Below are positions 11,320 through 19,264 of a stretch of DNA of 64,000 nucleotides, one piece after another. The DNA lies in the NCBI RefSeq assembly GCF_019933235.1, contig NZ_CP082945.1:3410001-3474000 (forward strand), in the 5' to 3' direction. Both the position numbers and the translations under genes were made by a program. Source of the DNA: Streptomyces angustmyceticus. GTDB lineage: Bacteria; Actinomycetota; Actinomycetes; Streptomycetales; Streptomycetaceae. Below the pieces are notes generated by a model. The model did not search any database, was not told the DNA's origin, and was given only the letters and a program-made list of their open reading frames with translations. Numbering within the stretch: position 1 is the first letter of the stretch; every line of letters begins with the position of its first letter.

Positions 11320-11802
11320 TCAGGACGCGAGTACCTCGTCGAGCAGGGCCTCGGCCTTGTCCTCGTTGGTGTTCTCCGCGAGGGCGAGTTCGCTCACCAG
11401 GATCTGGCGCGCCTTCGCGAGCATCCGCTTCTCACCGGCGGACAGTCCGCGCTCCCGCTCGCGCCGCCACAGGTCGCGTACGACCTCGGCGACCTTGATC
11501 ACGTCACCGGAAGCGAGCTTCTCGAGATTTGCCTTGTAGCGACGGGACCAGTTCGTCGGCTCCTCGGCATACGGTGCGCGCAGCACCTCGAAGACCCGGT
11601 CCAGCCCGTCCTGACCAACCACGTCGCGTACGCCGACGAACTCCGCATTGTCCGCTGGCACACGAACAGTCAAGTCGCCCTGGGCGACCTTCAGCACCAA
11701 GTAGGTCTTGTCCACGCCTTTGATCTGGCGAGTTTCGATGGCCTCGATCAGCGCGGCCCCGTGATGGGGATAGACCACGGTGTCGCCAACCTTGAACGTC
11801 AT
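11320..11802 (-). CDS. carD: CarD-family RNA polymerase-binding transcription factor
   Basis: A 160-aa protein. The N-terminal Tudor-like RNA polymerase-interacting domain ([20 protein letters not shown] onward) contacts the beta subunit. The C-terminal helical domain binds the upstream fork of promoter DNA, with the conserved tryptophan in [11 protein letters not shown]. CarD stabilises open complexes at rRNA and housekeeping promoters in actinobacteria and is essential in mycobacteria. ATG 11802 (MTFKV) fits the family; an in-frame ATG at 11832 would place the -10 element inside the coding region. Confidence 0.95.
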   Translation of the reverse strand: MTFKVGDTVVYPHHGAALIEAIETRQIKGVDKTYLVLKVAQGDLTVRVPADNAEFVGVRDVVGQDGLDRVFEVLRAPYAEEPTNWSRRYKANLEKLASGDVIKVAEVVRDLWRRERERGLSAGEKRMLAKARQILVSELALAENTNEDKAEALLDEVLAS

Positions 11803-11830
11803 GTGACAGGTACCCCTTCCGTGGCTATCC

Positions 11831-11859
11831 ATGCTAACACGGGAACGGACCGTTCTGAA
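11831..11859 (-). promoter_or_regulatory. Putative carD promoter with palindrome in the spacer
   Basis: On the minus strand TTCAGA (11854-11859) and TAGCAT (11831-11836) are 17 bp apart, upstream of the carD start. A 13-bp palindrome, GAACGG-A-CCGTTC (11843-11855), overlaps the -35 and fills most of the spacer, an ideal site for a repressor or anti-repressor. Confidence 0.45.
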
Positions 11860-12099
11860 TGGCGTTTTCGCAGGTCAGGGCATATCTCGGGGCTTGACAA
11901 CAGCGACCGGAACGTGCTGCGAAGGGCCTCGGGAGGCGGGTATTCGCAGGTCGGAGGGGCTGCACGGGTGAGAGGAAACCCGCCCGCCACATACCGGGGA
12001 GACAATGATCGACGGGTTGAATGTCACGTTTTGTTCGGATCCAGATGAGCGAGTTCCGGTACTCCGTTCGGCTGCTCACGGGCCCCTCGGGGCCGATTC

Positions 12100-12146
12100 C
12101 GGAATTGATCACGATCGGCCGCCCCCGAAGAGTGTGATCAATTCCG
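12100..12146. repeat. Perfect 13-bp inverted repeat, operator-like
   Basis: CGGAATTGATCAC at 12100-12112 is mirrored exactly by GTGATCAATTCCG at 12134-12146, with 21 bases between. The arms are AT-rich relative to the genome and have no following T-tract, so a protein-binding site or looped operator is more likely than a terminator. Confidence 0.75.
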
Positions 12147-12197
12147 CGAGCCCTTCACATTCCCTGCGAATACTGCTTTTCCGCAGGGAGAAACCCA

Positions 12198-12268
12198 TGA
12201 GTCGCCACCCGAACGGCCGCTTGCCGAAAATCCCTTCCCTCTTCCCCGGGAACGTTCTCCGTGGATGA
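12198..12268 (+). CDS. Possible 23-codon leader-like ORF
   Basis: ATG 12198 is preceded by CAGGGAGAAACCC, a usable ribosome site, and the frame runs 22-23 codons (MSRHPNGRLPK...) to TGA. It is basic, has lower GC than its surroundings and matches nothing I know. It could be a small regulatory ORF or chance; there is no following structural gene in frame for 400 bp. Confidence 0.2.
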
Positions 12269-12674
12269 TCTCGACGGGTGATCTCCACGGGCCCGGCCGC
12301 CGTACCCGTGTCGCGCGGCAGGTCACGGCGGCGTGTCGGGGCCGGGGCGCCGCGGCGGGTCCTCCCGGAGCGCGGCGGCGGGTCCTTGCGGCCGCGCTCC
12401 GGCGGGTCATGAAACGGGGTCAGCTGCCGCCGGGTGGTCCCGCTGCCGGGGCCGGGTGACGGGGCAGGGGCGGGCGTGGCGGGCCGCCGAGCGCGCTGGG
12501 GGCGGGTCGGGTGCGGCGGCGCGAGGACGGCTCGGTAACCTAGCGGCGCTGACACACCCTTAGGGCGGCTTTACGCACCCGTCGTCATGACGCGTACGTT
12601 GCCGCCCCAGCCGTCCATCCGCGACCGGGCACGAACGTTCGGCCGCCGTAGCTCGTCAAGGAGATGCCGCCGCC

Positions 12675-13313
12675 GTGAGCCGCAGCCTTCGACGCGGCGT
12701 CCTCGCCGCCACCGTCCTTTCGCTCTCGATCGCCACGCTGTCCGCGTGCGGAGCCGGGAACGACGCCCAGACGCTGCAGGTCAAGCCGGACAACGCCGCG
12801 ACCACCGTCGACGGCATCAAGATCCAGAACATCAACGTGATCACCCAGCCCGATGTGAACGCCAAGGGCCCGGCAGTGGTGTCCGCGACGGTGTTCAACA
12901 ACGGCGCCAAGGACCAGAAGCTGACCGCGATCTCCGTCGACGGCGCCGGCCAGTCGGCCAAGCTCACGCCCGCGGGCGGCGGCTCGGGCGCGATCACCGT
13001 GCCGGCCGGCGGCTCCGTGGTGCTCGGCGGCAAGGACAACGCCTCCGCCGTCCTCAGCAGCGGCCGCGAGGCCGTCAAGGACGGGAACGTGCAGCCGCTG
13101 ACCTTCACCTTCAGCTCGCTCGGCAAGGTGAAGACCAACGCCTACGTCGTCCCCGCGAAGAACTTCTTCGAGGGCTACGGCCCGTCGCAGCTCCCGCAGC
13201 CGTCCGGCTCCCCCTCGTCGTCGGGCTCCGCCAAGCCGTCGCAGTCGGGCAAGCCGTCCGGTTCGGCCTCCCCGTCCGGCTCCCCCTCGTCGTCGGCGCA
13301 CAGCGGCCACTGA
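12675..13313 (+). CDS. Secreted lipoprotein (DUF461/PCuAC-like)
   Basis: A 212-aa lipoprotein. The signal peptide has SLRR at its start and a lipobox LSAC with Cys25 as the lipidated residue. Residues 30-160 form a beta-rich domain (VDGIKIQNINVITQPD, PAVVSATVFNNG) resembling the DUF461/copper-chaperone-like fold of Streptomyces envelope lipoproteins. The last 45 residues are a Ser/Pro/Gly/Lys tail with PSGS repeats, ending in His. The copper-ligand Met/His pattern of true PCuAC is not evident, so the function stays open. GTG 12675 follows AAGGAG. It ends against phoP, sharing a strong bidirectional terminator. Confidence 0.85.
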   Translation: MSRSLRRGVLAATVLSLSIATLSACGAGNDAQTLQVKPDNAATTVDGIKIQNINVITQPDVNAKGPAVVSATVFNNGAKDQKLTAISVDGAGQSAKLTPAGGGSGAITVPAGGSVVLGGKDNASAVLSSGREAVKDGNVQPLTFTFSSLGKVKTNAYVVPAKNFFEGYGPSQLPQPSGSPSSSGSAKPSQSGKPSGSASPSGSPSSSAHSGH

Positions 13314-13339
13314 GACCGCCCGCGCGACGTGTGACGCAA

Positions 13340-13384
13340 CGCCTCAGGGGCGCCCCTCCGGATCGGAGGGGCGCCCCTGAGGCG
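13340..13384. terminator. Bidirectional terminator between lipoprotein gene and phoP
   Basis: A perfect 21-bp stem (13340-13360 with 13364-13384) with a 3-nt GAT loop lies between two convergent genes. It can end both transcripts. It has no T-tract. Confidence 0.9.
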
Positions 13385-13472
13385 TACGTGGCCGGCGCGC
13401 GGCGGGAGGGTGGGCGGACGGGCCGGCGAGCACCCCCCGCGCGCCCGGCCCGTGCCCCGTACGGCCCGGAGC

Positions 13473-14153
13473 TTACGGCTCGAACTTGTAGCCCAGGCCG
13501 CGGACCGTGACGAGGTAGCGCGGCGCGCCCGGGTCGGGCTCGATCTTGGCGCGCAGCCGCTTGACGTGCACGTCCAGGGTCTTGGTGTCGCCCACGTAGT
13601 CGGCGCCCCAGACCCGGTCGATGAGCTGCATCCGGGTCAGCACGCGCCCGGCGTTGCGCAGCAGCATCTCCAGGAGGTCGAACTCCTTCAGGGGCAGGTC
13701 GACCTTGCCGCCGGAGACCGTGACGACATGGCGGTCCACGTCCATCCGGACCGGGCCGGCCTCCAGGGCCTGCGGAGTGACCTCCTCCGGCTCCCCGCGG
13801 CGGCGCATCACCGCGCGGATGCGGGCGACCAGTTCGCGGGAGGAGAAGGGCTTGGTGACGTAGTCGTCCGCGCCTATCTCCAGGCCGACGACCTTGTCGA
13901 TCTCGCTGTCCTTGGCGGTCACCATGATGACCGGGACGTTGGACCGGCCACGCAGCTGGCGGCAGACCTCGGTGCCGGGCAGGCCCGGCAGCATCAGGTC
14001 GAGGAGGACGAGGTCGGCGCCGTTGCGCTCGAACTCGTCGAGTCCGTCGGGGCCCGTAGCCGCGATGGCGACCTCGAAACCCTCCTTGCGGAGCATGTAC
14101 GACAGTGCGTCGCTGAACGATTCCTCGTCCTCGACGACAAGCACTCGGGTCAC
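13473..14153 (-). CDS. phoP: Phosphate response regulator PhoP
   Basis: A 226-aa OmpR-family response regulator. The receiver has the acidic pocket VEDEE and phospho-acceptor Asp52 (VLLDLMLPG), Thr in VTAKD, and Lys in YVTKPF. The winged-helix domain ends with the recognition region TKTLDVHVKRLRAKIE and VRGLGYKFEP. In Streptomyces PhoP binds 11-nt PHO-box repeats, activates phosphate scavenging genes and represses nitrogen and antibiotic genes under phosphate limitation. It starts at GTG 14153 and overlaps phoR by 4 bp (GTGA), so the pair is translationally coupled. Confidence 0.96.
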   Translation of the reverse strand: MTRVLVVEDEESFSDALSYMLRKEGFEVAIAATGPDGLDEFERNGADLVLLDLMLPGLPGTEVCRQLRGRSNVPVIMVTAKDSEIDKVVGLEIGADDYVTKPFSSRELVARIRAVMRRRGEPEEVTPQALEAGPVRMDVDRHVVTVSGGKVDLPLKEFDLLEMLLRNAGRVLTRMQLIDRVWGADYVGDTKTLDVHVKRLRAKIEPDPGAPRYLVTVRGLGYKFEP

Positions 14154-15418
14154 GGAAGGACCTCCGGGGCTGGGTGAGCAGGGAGCGGATCGTTGAAGGT
14201 CTCGTACGGGCGGTCCTCGTCGTCGAGGCCCTCCGCGGAGGGGTCGGCGGGCCGTTCGCGGTCGCGTACGGCTCCGGCTTCCGGGAGACGCAGGGTGAAG
14301 GTGGAGCCCTGTCCCTCAGCGCTCCACACCGTGACCTCCCCGCCGTGCGAGGCGGCCACATGCTTGACGATGGCGAGGCCGAGGCCGGTCCCGCCGGTGG
14401 CGCGCGAGCGCGCCGGGTCCACACGGTAGAACCGCTCGAAGACGCGGTCCCGGTCCTTTTCGGATATCCCGATGCCCTGGTCGGTCACCGCGATCTCGAT
14501 CAGGTCGCCGCCGGGCGCGGCGACGCGGCGTCCGGCGATCCCGACGCGGGTGCGTGCCGGGGAGTAGTTGACGGCGTTCTCGACGAGGTTGCCCAGGGCC
14601 GCGGCGAGCTGGCCGCGGTTTCCCCAGACGTGCAGGTCGGCGGCGCCGCCGACGGCCATCGTGATCTGCTTCGTACCGGCCTGCTGGCGGCAGCGGTCCA
14701 TCGCCTCGGCGACCAGCTCGTCGACCCGGACCGGCTCGGCGTCCTCCAGCGGGTTGTCGTTCTGCACCCGGGAGAGGTCGATGAGCTCCTGGACGAGGTT
14801 GGTCAGGCGGGTGGCCTCGTTCTGCATCCGGCCGGCGAAGCGCTCGACGGCCTCGGGGTCGTCGCTGGCGTCCATCACGGCCTCGGAGAGCAGCGACAGG
14901 GCGCCGACGGGGGTCTTGAGCTCATGGCTGACGTTGGCGACGAAGTCCCGGCGGACCGCTTCTATCCGGCGGGCCTCCGTGAGGTCCTCGACCAGCAGCA
15001 GGACGAGCCGGGAGCCGAGCGGGGCGACTCTGGCGGAGACCGCCAGGGCCTCGCCGCGGCCGGTGCCGCGGCGCGGCAGATCCAGCTCGACCTGGCGTAT
15101 CTCGCCGTCCCTGCGGGTGTCGCGGGCCATCTGCATCATCGGCTCGACGGCGAGCTTGCCGCCACGGACGAGGCCGAGGGCGTAGGCGGCGGAGCTGGCC
15201 TTGACGACGGCGTCGGCCTCGTCGAGGACCACGGCCGAGGAGCGGAGCACCGACAGGACGGTGTCGACCCCGGGCGGCAGCACGGCTTCGGTGTGCAGGG
15301 AGGTACGGGTGGGTTTGGCCTGGTCGCGTTCGCTCCAGCGGAACGCCAGCATGGCGAAGACACCGGTACAGAGCCCGGCGATCGCAGCCACTGCGGCGAC
15401 GGCCGCGTCCACGTTCAT
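14150..15418 (-). CDS. phoR: Phosphate sensor histidine kinase PhoR
   Basis: A 422-aa membrane kinase. One membrane helix spans about residues 4-26, followed by a PAS-like cytoplasmic linker. The dimerisation/phosphorylation helix has His165 in FVANVSHELKTP. The ATPase domain shows the N-box (LGNLVENAVNYSP), the G1 motif VTDQGIGIS, the F-box RVFERFYRVD and the G2 motif TGGTGLGLAIVKH. A Pro/Asp/Glu tail closes the protein. With only one N-terminal helix and no periplasmic domain it probably reads phosphate status through the Pst/PhoU complex rather than directly. The upstream region carries PHO boxes shared with phoU. Confidence 0.96.
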   Translation of the reverse strand: MNVDAAVAAVAAIAGLCTGVFAMLAFRWSERDQAKPTRTSLHTEAVLPPGVDTVLSVLRSSAVVLDEADAVVKASSAAYALGLVRGGKLAVEPMMQMARDTRRDGEIRQVELDLPRRGTGRGEALAVSARVAPLGSRLVLLLVEDLTEARRIEAVRRDFVANVSHELKTPVGALSLLSEAVMDASDDPEAVERFAGRMQNEATRLTNLVQELIDLSRVQNDNPLEDAEPVRVDELVAEAMDRCRQQAGTKQITMAVGGAADLHVWGNRGQLAAALGNLVENAVNYSPARTRVGIAGRRVAAPGGDLIEIAVTDQGIGISEKDRDRVFERFYRVDPARSRATGGTGLGLAIVKHVAASHGGEVTVWSAEGQGSTFTLRLPEAGAVRDRERPADPSAEGLDDEDRPYETFNDPLPAHPAPEVLP

Positions 15419-15491
15419 GACTCCAGGTTATGCGCCTGCTCGGACACTTCCCCAGCCTTGCGGGGCCCTGCTCGAACAGCCGTCGCCCAGA

Positions 15492-15524
15492 GTTCACCGT
15501 CAAGTCCCCGCCGGTTCACTCCGG
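15492..15524 (+). promoter_or_regulatory. PHO box, phoR-proximal
   Basis: Three consecutive 11-nt units, GTTCACCGTCA, AGTCCCCGCCG and GTTCACTCCGG, fit the PhoP direct-repeat consensus with exact phasing. The site lies 74 bp upstream of the phoR ATG in the phoR/phoU divergent region, as expected for autoregulation. Confidence 0.85.
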
Positions 15525-15653
15525 AGGCCGGGGCGGAACGGTCGGCCGCCGGCCGGACACCCCAGGGGGCACCGGCGCGAGCACCCTCCCACCGGGGTGC
15601 CCGGCCAGGTGAACGGGGTCGCGGCCCCCGGGGCCGTGGATGAGTCGCCCAGA

Positions 15654-15686
15654 GTTCACCTTCACGTCGGTGCCGGTTCACCCCCG
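15654..15686 (+). promoter_or_regulatory. PHO box, phoU-proximal
   Basis: GTTCACCTTCA, CGTCGGTGCCG and GTTCACCCCCG form a second 11-nt-phased array. It and its flank (CGCCCAGA just before) are nearly identical to the array at 15492, so one arose by duplication of the other. A single reverse-oriented half-like site lies at 15604-15614. Confidence 0.85.
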
Positions 15687-15955
15687 GTGGCACCGCACGT
15701 CGCGCGGTGCCCGCAGGGTGACGGTGCGGGTGCCACGCGGTGTGCACCGGCGCGCGGCCGGACACCCAGAGCGACCGCGCGGGCCACGGCCCTCCGGGGC
15801 ACCGGCACCGCGGCGGCCGGCCCCGTGGAACCGGCCCTTCCCGGGCACGGGCCGCGCGGGCACCGACCGTGAGAGCGTGGGCACAGGTCACCCTGCACCC
15901 CGTTCCACCTCCCACCCACGCCACACCACCACATCGATGCGAGAGAAGGTCACAG

Positions 15956-16633
15956 ATGCGGGACGCGTACCACGAGGAGCTGGATTCGATCGGCGAGGGC
16001 CTGGTCGAGATGGCCCGGCTCGTCGGCTCCGCGATCGGGCGCGCCACCACGGCGATACTCGACGCGGACCTCAAGCTGGCCGAGAACGTCATCGCCGCCG
16101 ACGAGAAGGTCGACGACCTCCAGCGCGACCTGGAGGCGCGCGCGATCGCCCTGCTGGCGCGGCAGCAGCCGGTCGCCACCGACCTGCGGATCGTCGTCAC
16201 CTCGCTGCGGATGAGCGCCGACCTGGAGCGCTCCGGCGACCTGGCCCAGCACGTGGCCAAGCTGGCCCGGCTGCGCTTCCCGCAGACGGCCGTTCCGCAG
16301 GATCTGCACGCCACCATCCTGGAGATGGGGCAGCTGGCGCAGCGCCTGATGGCCAAGGCCGCCGAGGTCATCATCACCAAGGACGTCGACCTCGCCCTGC
16401 AGCTGGAGCAGGACGACGACGCCATGGACATGCTGCACCGCACCCTCTTCCAGCACCTGATGGACGACCGCTGGAAGCACGGCATCGAGACCGCCGTGGA
16501 CGTGACCCTGCTGGGCCGCTACTACGAGCGTTTCGCCGACCACGCGGTGTCCGTCGCCAAGCGGGTCGTCTACCTCGTCACCGGCGAGCACGCCGACGAG
16601 ATCGCCCCGCCGACGGCGGTGGAGGGCGCGTAG
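15956..16633 (+). CDS. phoU: Phosphate signalling protein PhoU
   Basis: A 225-aa all-helical protein made of two PhoU three-helix repeats, beginning MRDAYHEELDSIGEGLVEMA. The metal-cluster motifs appear as DEKVDDLQ in the first half and EQDDDAMDMLH in the second, together with RYYERFADHAVSVAKR. PhoU links the Pst transporter to PhoR and damps the Pho response when phosphate is plentiful. It is divergent from phoR-phoP across a region with two PHO boxes, so PhoP probably controls it. ATG 15956 follows AGAAGG. Confidence 0.96.
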   Translation: MRDAYHEELDSIGEGLVEMARLVGSAIGRATTAILDADLKLAENVIAADEKVDDLQRDLEARAIALLARQQPVATDLRIVVTSLRMSADLERSGDLAQHVAKLARLRFPQTAVPQDLHATILEMGQLAQRLMAKAAEVIITKDVDLALQLEQDDDAMDMLHRTLFQHLMDDRWKHGIETAVDVTLLGRYYERFADHAVSVAKRVVYLVTGEHADEIAPPTAVEGA

Positions 16634-16789
16634 TCGTTGCGGCGGGGGCGTGGCCCGCGGCGGCGGGCGGAAGGCGCGAGTCCGCCTCCGGAGCCGCCGT
16701 GCGCCGTTGACGTGTGCCTCCACGCGCCGTTGACGCGCCTCGGCACCCGGGCTTGCAATGGGCACCAGGTGACCCGTAGGAGGCAATGC

Positions 16790-16945
16790 ATGGCACCCAT
16801 GGCGGACTCCCCCAACCCCGCGCCCGACGCCCCGACGGCCGTCGAGCGTCCACGGCTCCCCCTGCTCGGCGCCTGCGGCTGCGGCTCCGGCTGCAGCTGC
16901 GGCTGCCAGTCGGGCGGACCGTGCCAGTGCGGCGGCGGCTGCTAG
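16790..16945 (+). CDS. Cys-rich metallothionein-like small protein (51 aa)
   Basis: A perfect AGGAGG lies 6 bases before ATG 16790, and the frame ends at TAG 16945 just before a hairpin. The first 27 residues are Pro/Ala-rich. The remaining 24 contain eight cysteines in a Gly/Ser/Gln matrix (CGCGSGCSCGCQ, then PCQCGGGC), a density typical of metal-thiolate proteins. No aromatic residues are present in the Cys region. It lies between phoU and a gene for a nickel-binding protein, which hints at metal buffering, but the partner metal is unknown. A Cys-rich peptide with a secretion or RiPP role is the alternative; I see no modifying enzyme nearby. Confidence 0.7.
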   Translation: MAPMADSPNPAPDAPTAVERPRLPLLGACGCGSGCSCGCQSGGPCQCGGGC

Positions 16946-17008
16946 CAACCGTCACGCACGGCGGCGCACGGCGGTCGCCACCACGGCACTAGGCGCAGCG
17001 CCTTTGCG

Positions 17009-17036
17009 GCCCCGGCTGGGTTTCTCCGGCCGGGGC
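17009..17036 (+). terminator. Hairpin after Cys-rich gene
   Basis: GCCCCGGC (17009-17016) pairs with GCCGGGGC (17029-17036) around a 12-nt loop, followed by TGTTGCTGTT, 63 bp beyond the stop. Confidence 0.6.
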
Positions 17037-17070
17037 TGTTGCTGTTCGGCGGGGCGTTCAGCTGGAGCCG

Positions 17071-17120
17071 GGGGCGTTGCCGTACGGCGGGTCTGTCCCG
17101 GGGCGTTGCCGTACGGCGGG
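17071..17120. repeat. 21-bp direct repeat, two copies
   Basis: The same 21 bases (GGGGCGTTGCCGTACGGCGG plus G) occur at 17071-17091 and 17100-17120 with an 8-bp spacer, giving a 29-bp period. The core CCGTACGG is palindromic. They lie downstream of both flanking convergent genes. Confidence 0.85.
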
Positions 17121-17160
17121 GCCGGGCCGGTCGGTCGGCCCTTCCTCGGGTCCTTGGCGC

Positions 17161-17409
17161 TCAGAGAGAGATCGACAGCGGATGGATCTCGTCGGCCTTG
17201 TGGCCGGCCCGCTCGTGGATGCGTTGCACGGCCCCCGCCGACGGCGCGTCCGACAGGCAGAAGACATCCCCGGAGTCGGTGTCGGCCCACGCGTGCTCGA
17301 ACGTCACGCCCTCCTCGCTCTGAATGGCGAGATCGGCCTGGTGCGCCGCACTCAGCTCGTCGGGCGTCACGCCCTTCATACCGTGATGGATGTCCATGAA
17401 CTTGGGCAT
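17161..17409 (-). CDS. Nickel-binding DUF4242-type protein (SCO4226-like)
   Basis: An 82-aa ferredoxin-like alpha/beta protein beginning MPKFMDIHHGMKGVTPDELSA. It matches, from memory, S. coelicolor SCO4226, a cytosolic dimer described as a nickel-binding protein. The N-terminal HH pair and the later FEHAWAD and FCLSDAP segments are the features I rely on. The domain class (DUF4242) is often found fused to enzymes or standing alone. ATG 17409 was chosen over 17418 because GGAAGG directly abuts the earlier ATG but sits 9 bases before this one. The gene is divergent from a hypothetical gene at 17596. Confidence 0.85.
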   Translation of the reverse strand: MPKFMDIHHGMKGVTPDELSAAHQADLAIQSEEGVTFEHAWADTDSGDVFCLSDAPSAGAVQRIHERAGHKADEIHPLSISL

Positions 17410-17595
17410 CGAACTCATCCTTCCGGTCGCAGACGGATACGTCTCCCCTTCCATGCTGCCTCCGAACACCACGGTCCTCGCCCCAAAGGCCATCGCCCGC
17501 GGCGCGGCGGGCCCGTAAGCTTCCGCCCTGGTTCCGTCCCCCTTGCCCCCACAGCCGTCCCCGGCCCGCCTTCCGGCACGATCGCGGAGATCCCC

Positions 17596-18345
17596 ATGCC
17601 CCTCGAAGGACCGCGCCACCTGCTCGTGCAGGCCCGATCCGAACCCTCGCCCCTGTACGAGCCGTACGGGCACGGGACGCACGAGGACATCGAGACCTTC
17701 ACCGGCAACGTGCCCCTGGACGACCCCGCCCTGGACCTGCCGGAAGACCTGGCCCGCGCGCTGCACTCGTGGTCCCGGTCCCGTCCGGCCGGCGGTTTCC
17801 CCTCCCGCCCGGCCCTGCGGAAGCACGTCGCGCAGGGCCGGGCGGCGGCCCGGCGGCTGGCCCGGCACCTCGGGCCGTCGTGGGCGGTGCGCTGTTGGGA
17901 CGAGCGGCACCGGACGTCGAAGTGGGTGTGCTGGGGCTGCGAGCGCCTGCACTGGGAACGCGACAGCCACGGCACGCCTCCCCACCCGGTGGACCTCACC
18001 GTCGAGGGCGAGTTCCACTACGGTCCGCTGCGCTCCGACGGCTTCGGCGACTTCTTCCCCGACGACCCGGCCGCCGCCCTGCACGTGTCCGACGACCTCG
18101 TCACCGCCCTCAACGGCTGGGCGAACGAGATCGACACCACCCTGAACCTCGACCTCCGCGACCGGGTGGAGGGCAAGTACGACGACACCTGGCAGCGCCT
18201 GTTCCACGAGGGCGGAGACCTCGCCAGACAACTCGCCCACGAACTCGGCCCCGCCCGCACCGTGACCTACAAGGGCCTGGCGAACGGCGGCCTCGCCGCG
18301 ATGACGTACGTGGTGTGGCGGGGGGACCGGGAATTGCCGGTGTGA
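17596..18345 (+). CDS. Hypothetical protein with CWGC motif (249 aa)
   Basis: A 249-aa soluble protein with consistent high third-position GC, starting at ATG 17596 after a GCGGAG ribosome site. It has two related helical blocks, each with an LARxLAxxLGP pattern (ARRLARHLGPS near residue 97 and ARQLAHELGPA near 222), suggesting an internal duplication. A CWGCERLHW segment with two cysteines lies between them. No signal peptide or membrane span is seen. I do not recognise the family. Confidence 0.7.
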   Translation: MPLEGPRHLLVQARSEPSPLYEPYGHGTHEDIETFTGNVPLDDPALDLPEDLARALHSWSRSRPAGGFPSRPALRKHVAQGRAAARRLARHLGPSWAVRCWDERHRTSKWVCWGCERLHWERDSHGTPPHPVDLTVEGEFHYGPLRSDGFGDFFPDDPAAALHVSDDLVTALNGWANEIDTTLNLDLRDRVEGKYDDTWQRLFHEGGDLARQLAHELGPARTVTYKGLANGGLAAMTYVVWRGDRELPV

Positions 18346-18452
18346 GGGGGGCGGGACATGCGGGGGGGATGGCGAGCTGGTGAGTGCGCTGAGAGCGCGA
18401 TGATTCAAGATCCGGTGCGCTGGGAGCCCCCCAGTGACACCAGGCCATGACA

Positions 18453-18491
18453 ACGCCCCCGGCCGACGCGATGAGCACAGGTCGGGGGCGT
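18453..18491 (-). terminator. gpmA terminator
   Basis: ACGCCCCCGGCC (18453-18464) pairs with GGTCGGGGGCGT (18480-18491) with one G-T pair, starting 11 bp past the minus-strand gpmA stop. Confidence 0.75.
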
Positions 18492-18502
18492 GATCACGCG
18501 GG

Positions 18503-19264
18503 TTACTTCTTCTTGCCCTGGTTCTTCACGGCCTCGATGGCGGCCTTGGCGGCTTCCGGGTCGAGGTAGGTGCCGCCGGGGGTGAGGGGGCGGAAGTCGG
18601 CGTCGAGGTCGTAGGCGAGCGGGATGCCGGTGGGGATGTTCAGGCCCGCGATGTCCTCGTCGGAGATGCCGTCGAGGTGCTTGACCAGGGCGCGCAGGGA
18701 GTTGCCGTGGGCGGCGACGAGGACCGTCTTGCCGGCGCGGAGGTCGGGGACGATGCCGTCGAACCAGTACGGGAGCATGCGGACGACGACGTCCTTGAGG
18801 CACTCCGTCTGCGGGCGCAGCTCCGGGGGGAGGCCGGCGTAGCGCGGGTCGGAGAACTGGGAGTACTCGGCGTCGCGGTCGAGGGCGGGGGGCGGGGTGT
18901 CGTACGAGCGGCGCCAGAGCATGAACTGCTCCTCGCCGAACTCGGCCAGCGTCTGTGCCTTGTCCTTGCCCTGCAGCGCGCCGTAGTGGCGCTCGTTCAG
19001 CCGCCAGCTGCGGTGGACCGGGATCCAGTGCCGGTCGGCGGACTCCAGGGCGAGCTGCGCGGTGCGGATGGCGCGCTTCTGGAGGGAGGTGTGCACTACG
19101 TCGGGGAGCAGGCCGGCGTCCTTGAGCAGCTCTCCGCCGCGGACTGCCTCCTTCTCGCCCTTCTCGTTGAGGTTGACGTCCACCCAGCCGGTGAACAGGT
19201 TCTTCGCGTTCCACTCGCTCTCGCCGTGGCGGAGGAGGATCAGCTTGTACGGTGCGTCGGCCAT
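18503..19264 (-). CDS. gpmA: 2,3-bisphosphoglycerate-dependent phosphoglycerate mutase
   Basis: A 253-aa glycolytic enzyme interconverting 3- and 2-phosphoglycerate. The phospho-histidine motif [10 protein letters not shown] puts the catalytic His at residue 13. The substrate loop [14 protein letters not shown] and the second histidine in [11 protein letters not shown] are intact. The C-terminus ends in a lysine cluster (NQGKKK). ATG 19264 follows TACGCT by 7 bases with no Shine-Dalgarno, so a leaderless mRNA is likely. The longer upstream frame to 19546 is not coding in composition in this frame. Confidence 0.96.
   Translation of the reverse strand: MADAPYKLILLRHGESEWNAKNLFTGWVDVNLNEKGEKEAVRGGELLKDAGLLPDVVHTSLQKRAIRTAQLALESADRHWIPVHRSWRLNERHYGALQGKDKAQTLAEFGEEQFMLWRRSYDTPPPALDRDAEYSQFSDPRYAGLPPELRPQTECLKDVVVRMLPYWFDGIVPDLRAGKTVLVAAHGNSLRALVKHLDGISDEDIAGLNIPTGIPLAYDLDADFRPLTPGGTYLDPEAAKAAIEAVKNQGKKK

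Larger units (their letters stand above)
11860..12674. other. Long intergenic region upstream of carD
   Basis: About 800 bases without a convincing gene. Codon-position GC bias is weak and every open frame is a short overlap. Parts near 12000-12260 are clearly lower in GC than the surroundings. It contains a perfect 13-bp inverted repeat (12100-12146), a possible 23-codon ORF (12198-12268), and GC-rich filler from 12270 to 12560. The promoter of the lipoprotein gene at 12675 should lie near its 3' end. Confidence 0.6.
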
